Source: JAGBWK01 sp964490275 (GTDB lineage: Bacteria; Bacteroidota; Bacteroidia; Bacteroidales; Muribaculaceae). From it: a stretch of DNA of 10,206 bases. Each line of letters begins with the position of its first letter. Position 1 is the stretch's first letter. The position numbers and the translations under genes are program-made. This document shows, piece by piece, positions 1 to 6,111 of the stretch. The DNA is taken from positions 1 through 10,206 of the forward strand of contig CAZBBL010000070.1 of assembly GCA_964490275.1 (NCBI GenBank), in the 5' to 3' direction. The notes beneath the pieces are model-generated. The model made no database searches. It had not been told where the DNA came from and saw only the letters and a list, made by a program, of their open reading frames with translations.

Positions 1-1175
1 AGGGGGAGGATGTCGTCGACGCGGAAGCGCTGTGAAAGGGTTGTGCGTATGGCTCGGTTGCCGACTACGTTGTCGAACATTTTGAGTTGGGAGGCGTTGG
101 TGTCGGTGGCTCGCAGCGGGTTGCGGTCGGGGTAGAGCCGATGGAGCGCTTCGATGACGTAGAATTGCACTGTGGTGAGTTGCGCTGAGGCGTTGTCGGT
201 GACGTGCATTTCGACGCCATGGATGTTTTCGCCTTTAAATTTGCCGTAGAATGGTTTGTAGTGGATGGGGCGAAATTTGATGCCGGGGATGTTGTAGTTG
301 TTGAGTTCTTGACACAGGCGGTCGGCATCAATCCATGGGGCGGCGAAGGTTTGAAACGGGAGGGTGTAACCAACGCCGATAGAGATGAAATCGAGTTCGC
401 CGAGGATGCCGGAGGCGGGGTAGTAGAGGCAGGTTTCTGCTGATGGGATGTGTGGCGATGGGAGCACCCATGGGAGGCCGGTTTGGTCGAATGTCATGGT
501 GCGTTGCCAGCCTTGCATGGCGACGACGGTGAGTTGCAGGGAGTCGGCGCCGGCGATAAGGTGCTGGCCTTTGAGGTATTGAGCGAGTTCGCCCGGGGTT
601 AAGCCATAGAGGTAGGGGATGGGGTAGCGGCTGACGAATGAGATGCAGTCGGGCCGGGTGGAGGCGCCTTCGACGCGGTTGCCGCCGAGGGGATTGGGTC
701 GGTCGAGCACCATGAAGGCGACGCCGGCATCGGCAGCGGCTTCCATAGCCAAGCCCATGGTTGATATGAATGTGTAGGAGCGGCAGCCGTTGTCTTGGAT
801 GTCGTAGACGAGTACGTCGATGTCGGCGAGCATGGCGCGGGTGGGCTTTTTGGTAGCGCCGTAGATAGAATAGACTTGGAGGCCGGTGGCAGCATCTTTG
901 GCGGAGGCTACTTTGGCTCCGGCGAGGATGTCGCCACGTATGCCATGCTCGGGCGCGAACAGAGCGACGAGGCTAACGCCGGGGGCTTGGTTGAGGATGT
1001 CGACGGTAGCGTTGAGGTCGGCGTCGACGCCGGTGGGGTTGGTGATGAGGCCTACGCGTTTGCCTTGGAGGAGGTCGAAATTGTTGTTGCGGAGCACTTC
1101 GATGCCGGTGCGGACGCGAGCTTGCATGACGATGGGTAGGAGCAGTAGGGCTACGAAAAGCGGGCGGAGTTTCAT
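1..1175 (-). CDS. DUF1343 (NamZ-type) exo-beta-N-acetylmuramidase, secreted; 3' end cut by the window
   Basis: The reading frame is open from the ATG at 1175 to the window edge: 391 codons, with the C-terminus (perhaps a few tens of residues) missing. The N-terminus is a signal peptide (MKLRP, then a hydrophobic run LFVALLLLPIV, with cleavage likely near MQA at 17-19), so the enzyme should act in the periplasm or outside. Family marks seen: GLITNPTG (42-49), LFAPEHGIRG (72-81), YDIQDNGCRSYTF (124-136), LDRPNPLGG (157-165), PSPHIPS (239-245), GVGYTLPF (267-274) and GVEMHVTD (320-327). The characterised family member, Bacillus NamZ, removes MurNAc from the non-reducing end of peptidoglycan glycans. 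Here the usual PSPNMP and GRGT..PF motifs (recalled from memory) read PSPHIP and GVGYTLPF, so this looks like a Bacteroidota subfamily whose substrate may differ. It is the last gene visible in the operon, 14 bp after the ampG-like gene. The fold is secure; the exact activity is inferred. Confidence 0.9.
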   Translation of the reverse strand, partial: MKLRPLFVALLLLPIVMQARVRTGIEVLRNNNFDLLQGKRVGLITNPTGVDADLNATVDILNQAPGVSLVALFAPEHGIRGDILAGAKVASAKDAATGLQVYSIYGATKKPTRAMLADIDVLVYDIQDNGCRSYTFISTMGLAMEAAADAGVAFMVLDRPNPLGGNRVEGASTRPDCISFVSRYPIPYLYGLTPGELAQYLKGQHLIAGADSLQLTVVAMQGWQRTMTFDQTGLPWVLPSPHIPSAETCLYYPASGILGELDFISIGVGYTLPFQTFAAPWIDADRLCQELNNYNIPGIKFRPIHYKPFYGKFKGENIHGVEMHVTDNASAQLTTVQFYVIEALHRLYPDRNPLRATDTNASQLKMFDNVVGNRAIRTTLSQRFRVDDILP

Positions 1176-1189
1176 TGGGAGAGGGTTGG

Positions 1190-2512
1190 TTATTTTTTGC
1201 CGAATTGGGGGTCGATTTTGACGATCATAGCTACGTAGATGGTAGTGACGCAGCAAGCAATTGTTGCGAGGAAGAAGTTTTGGTAGCCGAGCAGTTCTTG
1301 GAGCCAGCCGGCAGCCATGCCGGGGAGCATCAGTCCGAGGGCCATGAATCCGGTAGAGATGGCGTAGTGGGCGGTGGCGTAGTGCCCGCGTGCGAAGTAG
1401 ATGAGATAGAGCATATAGGCTGAGAAGCCAAATCCATAGCCAAATTGCTCGATGAAGACGCAGGCGTTGACAATGAGCAGCGAGGGGTTGTGGGTATGGC
1501 TAAGCAGCAGGAATGTGAGGCAGGTGAGCGACATGCTCCAGGCCATAGGTTGAATCCAGCGCTTGAGGCCGCCGCGCGATATGAGGAAACCGCCGAGCAG
1601 GCCACCGCCGAGCAGACCGATAGTGCCGACCAAGCCATAGATGATGCCGACAGCCTCGTTGGTCAATCCTAAGCCGCCTTGGTCGACGGGGTCGACCAAA
1701 AATGGGGTAATCATTTTGGTGAGGAGCGACTCGGGCAAGCGATATAGCATCATGAAGAGCAGGGCGATAAGGATGCCTTTTTTTTGGAAGAAGGTTTTGA
1801 AGGTGTCGCCAAATTCGTTCCAGACGTTGGCAGCAGAGTGGTTGTCGTTGCTATGGTCGTCGGCGGGGCGTGGCAGTATGAAGCGGTGGTAGGCGGCGAA
1901 GGCCAGGAAGAGGCAGCCGATGATAGCCATGACGATGGTCCACGACATGGCTGAGGAGAAGCCGACGTTGATAAGTACGCCCGAGAGGGCCGTGCCGCCG
2001 GCCATGGCTACGATGGTGGCAAGCTTGTAGGCGATATTGCGGATGCCGACGAAATAGGATTGTTGTCGCGAGGTGAGGCCGAGCATATAGAAACCGTCGG
2101 CAGCGATGTCGTGGGTGGCCGAGACGAAGGCCATGAGGAAAAACATCACAATCGTGCCGACAAAAAATATCGGAGTGTTGAGCAGCAGGGCGATGGCGCC
2201 AAAGGCGATAGCCAGCATCAGTTGTGTGGCGACGATCCATTGTCGTTTGGTATGGAAGATGTCGACAAAGGGGCTCCACAATGGTTTGATGACCCAAGCC
2301 AGATAAACCAGCGAGGTGAAAAAGGCGGTTTCGGTATTGGAGACGCCGAGATTTTTATACATCAAGATGGATGTCGTAACGACGATGGCGTTGGGCATAC
2401 CTTCGGCGAAATAGAGCGAGGGTATCCAGGCCCAGGGATGGGCGCGGCGTTTGGTCGGAGCCGAGGTGTCGGCAGTCTGATTTTGTTTTGACGGGATATT
2501 TTTTGATGGCAT
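1190..2512 (-). CDS. ampG: AmpG-like MFS permease for muropeptides or peptidoglycan sugars
   Basis: This 440-residue inner-membrane protein has about 12 hydrophobic segments in two halves, split by a hydrophilic loop near 211-245. AmpG-type marks are SLYFAEGMP (32-40), KPLWSPFVD (76-84) and ATHDIAADG (132-140). AmpG imports GlcNAc-anhydroMurNAc (peptides) by proton symport during cell-wall recycling; E. coli AmpG is longer (about 491 residues). The start is the ATG at 2512, which overlaps the stop of the SpoIID gene by one base (TAATG). The frame stays open for 209 further codons upstream, but that stretch is Arg/Pro-rich and antisense-like, lies inside the SpoIID gene, and is not coding. Neighbours are a SpoIID-type glycan-cleaving protein and a DUF1343 muramidase, which fits uptake of glycan breakdown products. 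The MFS fold is certain and AmpG membership likely. The substrate (with or without peptide, anhydro or reducing) cannot be read from sequence. Confidence 0.9.
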   Translation of the reverse strand: MPSKNIPSKQNQTADTSAPTKRRAHPWAWIPSLYFAEGMPNAIVVTTSILMYKNLGVSNTETAFFTSLVYLAWVIKPLWSPFVDIFHTKRQWIVATQLMLAIAFGAIALLLNTPIFFVGTIVMFFLMAFVSATHDIAADGFYMLGLTSRQQSYFVGIRNIAYKLATIVAMAGGTALSGVLINVGFSSAMSWTIVMAIIGCLFLAFAAYHRFILPRPADDHSNDNHSAANVWNEFGDTFKTFFQKKGILIALLFMMLYRLPESLLTKMITPFLVDPVDQGGLGLTNEAVGIIYGLVGTIGLLGGGLLGGFLISRGGLKRWIQPMAWSMSLTCLTFLLLSHTHNPSLLIVNACVFIEQFGYGFGFSAYMLYLIYFARGHYATAHYAISTGFMALGLMLPGMAAGWLQELLGYQNFFLATIACCVTTIYVAMIVKIDPQFGKK

Positions 2513-3792
2513 TAGTAGAGCTTGGTTATTTGAGATTGTGGATAGTAGTGGTTGAGGATTTGGCGGTAGTCGTAGCCACGAGCGCCCATTACGGCGGCTC
2601 CGATTTGGCAGAGCCCGACGCCGTGACCCCATCCGGCGCCGCGGAGAGTGAAGCTTCGGGAGGAGGCTTCCCCGGAAGCGTCGACGACGAAGGCCGAACT
2701 GTAGAGGTGGGTGGGGGAGAGCCAGCGACGTATTTCCAATTCTTTGCCTACGACGATGGTGCGCAATTGGCCTACGATTTTCAGACGGGTGATGCGAGCC
2801 GAGGAGCCGCGACTCAGGGGTGTGAGGTCGACGATGTCGCCGAGGTCGAGGCCGGCTTTGGAGAGGATGAGTTGGCGCAGTTGGGCGCCGGTGTAAGTCA
2901 CTTTCCAGCGGTAGAAATCGGCGGTTTCCTGATCGTAGCCGTTGAGCACTTGGCTGAGAATCGAGGCGTCGGAGGTGTTGCAGAAAGCTTCGGGTCGCGA
3001 TAAAATCCATTGCCGAGCTTGGGCTTCGTCGGTGAGGTCGGGCAGAGGAGCGTCGAAGGCGTCGACTTTGGCTCGGAGGTATTTGTAGTCGCGTGGCTCC
3101 CAGCAGCTGCTGAAGCGTTCCATAGCGCCGCCGCAGCATTTAGAGAAACGGGCGTCGCAGAGAGCGCCGTCGGCTGTGAGCACTTCGCCGCAGGTGGCAT
3201 CGACGGCGCGAGCCACGGTGGGGGTTGTTTGGCGAGTGATGCCTTGGTATCGTTGGCAGTGGTCGTCGGCGCAGACGTCGAATAGGCGATGGTCTTCGCG
3301 GTCGTACCACCGAATGATTTCGTCGTCGGTGACAGTAGGTTTGGCCGTTGAGGATGATTGGCGGTTGATTTGAGCGAGCACCCAACTACGCGAGATGACG
3401 GCGTGGGCTTTGAGAAGCGATTCAGAGGCGGTGGCGCTCATTTCGGAGGAGATGACGCTTTTGAGATAGGTTTCGACCGGGACGTGGTTGATGACGACGA
3501 TGGCCGAGGCGTCGATTTTTAGTTGGATGGCGCCGGTAAATCGTTGATTTTCGAGGCGTTGCCAGTGGAATCCGATGCCAATCATTACGTCGACTACCTC
3601 AAAGACCGAGCCATCGTCGATAGGGTCAAAGCGGTCGGTCGAGGGCTTGCCGTCGGCGTAAACAGCGCCGTTGACGATGGTAAACTTTACGCTGCCTGAT
3701 ATGTTGAAGCCCGAGATGAAATTGATGGTGACCTCGGGCGCGGTGAGCAGACCTACAGCGAGTGTCGGCACTTTGTCATAGTGAGAAATCAT
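2512..3792 (-). CDS. SpoIID/LytB-domain protein (lytic transglycosylase-like), no signal peptide
   Basis: This 426-residue protein carries a SpoIID domain. Visible marks are VISSEMSA (113-120) with Glu117 at the expected catalytic place, AHAVISRSW (129-137), FSKCCGGAMERF (216-227), GAGWGHGVGLCQIGA (385-399) and HYYP (415-418) close to the C-terminus. SpoIID of spore formers is a lytic transglycosylase that cleaves glycan strands already stripped of peptides by an amidase, which matches the amidase gene heading this operon. The start is the ATG at 3792, which begins MISHYDKVPTLAVG and overlaps the DUF4922 gene by 17 bp. An upstream ATG at 3855 would add 21 residues that do not resemble the family. 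Neither start gives a signal peptide or membrane anchor, although the presumed substrate is extracytoplasmic. It may work in the cytoplasm on imported fragments. The stop overlaps the ampG start (TAATG). Domain assignment is firm; site of action is open. Confidence 0.9.
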   Translation of the reverse strand: MISHYDKVPTLAVGLLTAPEVTINFISGFNISGSVKFTIVNGAVYADGKPSTDRFDPIDDGSVFEVVDVMIGIGFHWQRLENQRFTGAIQLKIDASAIVVINHVPVETYLKSVISSEMSATASESLLKAHAVISRSWVLAQINRQSSSTAKPTVTDDEIIRWYDREDHRLFDVCADDHCQRYQGITRQTTPTVARAVDATCGEVLTADGALCDARFSKCCGGAMERFSSCWEPRDYKYLRAKVDAFDAPLPDLTDEAQARQWILSRPEAFCNTSDASILSQVLNGYDQETADFYRWKVTYTGAQLRQLILSKAGLDLGDIVDLTPLSRGSSARITRLKIVGQLRTIVVGKELEIRRWLSPTHLYSSAFVVDASGEASSRSFTLRGAGWGHGVGLCQIGAAVMGARGYDYRQILNHYYPQSQITKLY

Positions 3793-4657
3793 AGTCGAGT
3801 AGTTGAGATTGAGGGTAACAAAGTTGGCTGTAGATGGAGCTGACGGTGTCGACATCGAAGCGATTGAAGTCGGTGGGGCGCACGTTGACCATTACTCCGG
3901 CCAGGTCGATTGAGGCCGGACTGACAAGCATTTGATCGTCGCCGTTGCCGTAGAAATCGGGGCGGTGGCGTCGTCGCGGAATGACGATAAAACGGGCTTT
4001 GTCGCCAACGGCATAGGCCAGAATGTTGACCGGTGACTCCGTGTCGCCTTCGGAGCGAGGCAAGGCGTTCATCACTTGTTGCAGGCGCGAGGCTGCCTCA
4101 TCGGCCGTGGCGTCGAAGGCAATTACTCCAAACGGCAACGGTTGACGGCGGTTGACGGCGTCGATTAGCGGCAGGGAGTTGAGGCCCACGGCTTGGAAAT
4201 GGAAATGGTCGGGAGCCGAAGCGCCACAGCGTGGGCCGTTGTAGAATACGACCGAGTGGTTGAGCTTGAGGGCCAAGCGAGCCATAAGCGACTCATGCCC
4301 GGCGATGAGTTGCGGGGCATGGGGGTTGCCGACGATGGTGAGATGGAACGGCAGTATAGGGAATGGGTTGACCAAGATGGTGGCGTCGCCGAGGTCGATG
4401 CCATGCTGCTCGGCGGGACGGTTGGCGGTGCAGAGGAAGCATGGCCGGGCGGCGATGGCGCCGGCAGTGACGTTGGCGGCGGATGAGACGATGCGAGAAG
4501 GGTTGAACTGCACGCGCAAGGTAAATCCGTCGACCGAGAGCTGCTTTGTGGCTACGTCGTTGAGGGCTTTAAAGCGGGCTGCAGCTGTGGGCCATTGGCT
4601 GAGTTGGCGGCTGAAGAAGTCGTCGACTTGAGATTGTGAGAGTTGGTCGATGGTCAT
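3776..4657 (-). CDS. DUF4922 protein, HIT/GalT-like nucleotidyltransferase or phosphorylase candidate
   Basis: This 293-residue soluble protein has no signal peptide. Its centre holds GASAPDHFHFQ (145-155), with HFHFQ at 151-155 matching the HxHxQ active-site motif of the HIT/GalT superfamily. In galactose-1-phosphate uridylyltransferase, Ap4A phosphorylase and plant GDP-L-galactose phosphorylase the second His of this motif is the nucleophile that takes the nucleotide. Other marks are PCFLC (72-76), two cysteines that could bind metal, and NPFPILPFHLTIV (97-109), a strand typical of the fold just before the active site. Family members move NMP between a sugar phosphate or phosphate and a nucleotide sugar. 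DUF4922 itself has no function known to me. Its ATG overlaps the glycosyltransferase stop (ATGA, 4 bp), and its 3' end overlaps the SpoIID gene. In this salvage operon it could act on a MurNAc or GlcNAc phosphate or a nucleotide sugar; that is inference. Confidence 0.82.
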   Translation of the reverse strand: MTIDQLSQSQVDDFFSRQLSQWPTAAARFKALNDVATKQLSVDGFTLRVQFNPSRIVSSAANVTAGAIAARPCFLCTANRPAEQHGIDLGDATILVNPFPILPFHLTIVGNPHAPQLIAGHESLMARLALKLNHSVVFYNGPRCGASAPDHFHFQAVGLNSLPLIDAVNRRQPLPFGVIAFDATADEAASRLQQVMNALPRSEGDTESPVNILAYAVGDKARFIVIPRRRHRPDFYGNGDDQMLVSPASIDLAGVMVNVRPTDFNRFDVDTVSSIYSQLCYPQSQLLDYDFSL

Positions 4658-6111
4658 GCTTTGTCGAGGTTGAGGCGTTGGCGAGCTATGATTTCGGTGG
4701 CTCGCAGTTGGTCTTTATAGGCATTGTTGGCGTTGACACGGGCTATGTCGAGGGCGGCGTCGGAGTTGCCTTCCCAGCGACGGCAGAGGTAGAGCACGTC
4801 GTAGATGCGGCCGATGCGGTGGTGGCGAGAGAATCTGAGACCAAGGGCGTAGTCTTCGCCGTAGGAGGTGTTGGGCACTCCATAGCGACGCAGCAGTGTG
4901 GTGGCGAAGGCTCGAGGAGCGCCGAGGCCGTTGATGCGCAAGGCGTTGTTGCGGCCGTTGTCGTCGGTCCATTCGCGGTGGTCGATGATGCCGGGGGGGA
5001 TGGGGTTGAGGTTGAAGTCGGTAAGCGAATATGAACCGATGACCATGGCGCAATGGTCGGAGTGGAAGAGGTCGACGATGCGTTGGAGGGTGTCGGTTGA
5101 GCTATAGAGGTCGTCGCTGTCGAGCTGTATGGCGTAGCGTCCGCAGCGAGAGTCGTTGATGCCGTAGTCCCAGCAGCCGCCGATGCCCAAGTCGGAGCGC
5201 TCGGGGATGATGTGGATGAGTTTGGGGTTTTCGGCAGCGAGGCGTTGGAGTATGTCGGAGGTGCCGTCGGTGCTGTGATTGTCGATGACGATGACGTTGT
5301 AGCTGAAGTCGGCTATTTGGGCGGTGGCGCTTGCCACAGCGTCGGCGATGGTGCGCACGCGGTTGCGCACGGGGATTATTACCGAGGCTTCGACGGGATA
5401 TTGTCCTGAGGTGTCGGCTTCGGAAAATGAGGGTTGGAGGTAAGCTCCGATGCGTCGCAGATGGTCGGTGGCTGCGCGTTCCATTTCGATTTGGCGGTCG
5501 CGGTTGCGCGGGTCGACGTAGTCGAATTGTTTTTCGCCGCTGCGACGAGTGTCGGTGTCGACGCTGTCGTAGAGGGTTTCGCGGATATGGAATAGTTGGC
5601 CTTGCTCGGATAGGCGTAGGCGCAGGTCGTAGAGCGCGGCGTGACGGTAGTTGCCGGGAGCTTCGGCGATTGCTTTGCTGAGCAGGTCGGTGCGAATCAT
5701 CAGCGCCGGGCCGAAGTTGAAGTCGTCGCGAATCGAACCGATATGGTAGTCGATGACGGGCGTTGGGGTGACAGTCGAGTCGGGGGCGACGGCGCGGTAG
5801 TCGCTAAAGACGATTGGAGCAGTGGTGTCGTCGGCGATTGCAACCATGCGGTTGAGCATGTTGTAGCCGGGGCGCAGGGCTGTCGATGCGGTGAACAGCA
5901 GGGTGAGCTTGGCTTCGCCCAGTAGTGGGGCGATTTGTTGCCAAAGGCGGCTGTCGCCGATGGGGAGGTCGTCGACTATGTCGATGTCGGCGATGTCGGC
6001 GGTAGGACGGCCTACGACGATGATGTGGAGGCCGTGGTGGCTTTGGCGCAGCGTGGCGATGGTAGAGGCGACGCTGTCGGAGGCGGGCAGTATGATGTTG
6101 AGATTGTTCAT
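4654..6111 (-). CDS. Family 2 glycosyltransferase with a degenerate N-terminal GT-like half
   Basis: This 485-residue protein has no signal peptide or clear membrane span. The C-terminal half (about 240-485) is a canonical GT-A domain: VSVIIPVRN-like start (ASVIIPVRN, 242-250), VIVIDNHSTDGT (273-284), QLDSDDLY (329-336) with the metal-binding DxD at 331-334, and a GED acid motif (418-420). The N-terminal half (about 1-235) also looks like a GT-A fold: LNIILPASDS (4-13), FTASTALRPGYNML (73-86), FNFGPALMIRTDLL (131-144) and YDLRLRLSEQG (161-171). It lacks a DxD, so it may be an inactive duplicate or an acceptor-binding module. The chosen start is the ATG at 6111, overlapping the amidase stop as ATGA; the open frame upstream to 6261 is His/Arg/Pro-rich shadow. 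Donor and acceptor are unknown. The place in a peptidoglycan operon suggests a sugar linked to wall turnover, or modification of a surface glycan. Confidence 0.85.
   Translation of the reverse strand: MNNLNIILPASDSVASTIATLRQSHHGLHIIVVGRPTADIADIDIVDDLPIGDSRLWQQIAPLLGEAKLTLLFTASTALRPGYNMLNRMVAIADDTTAPIVFSDYRAVAPDSTVTPTPVIDYHIGSIRDDFNFGPALMIRTDLLSKAIAEAPGNYRHAALYDLRLRLSEQGQLFHIRETLYDSVDTDTRRSGEKQFDYVDPRNRDRQIEMERAATDHLRRIGAYLQPSFSEADTSGQYPVEASVIIPVRNRVRTIADAVASATAQIADFSYNVIVIDNHSTDGTSDILQRLAAENPKLIHIIPERSDLGIGGCWDYGINDSRCGRYAIQLDSDDLYSSTDTLQRIVDLFHSDHCAMVIGSYSLTDFNLNPIPPGIIDHREWTDDNGRNNALRINGLGAPRAFATTLLRRYGVPNTSYGEDYALGLRFSRHHRIGRIYDVLYLCRRWEGNSDAALDIARVNANNAYKDQLRATEIIARQRLNLDKA

Noticed and set aside
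2488..3003. Plus-strand open frame of 171 codons opposite the SpoIID gene
   Set aside because: The product is Gly/Glu/Val-rich and antisense to a gene with clear motifs; long antisense frames are expected in this codon usage.
2513..3139. 209-codon upstream extension of the AmpG-like gene
   Set aside because: It is Arg/Pro/Ser-rich, lies wholly inside the SpoIID gene in another frame, and the family homology begins only after the ATG at 2512.
3793..3855. Upstream ATG start for the SpoIID protein
   Set aside because: The extra 21 residues overlap the DUF4922 gene more deeply and give neither a signal peptide nor family similarity.
4141..4160. Two direct copies of GTTGACGGCG
   Set aside because: They lie within the DUF4922 coding frame, encode ordinary residues, and only two units exist; likely chance.
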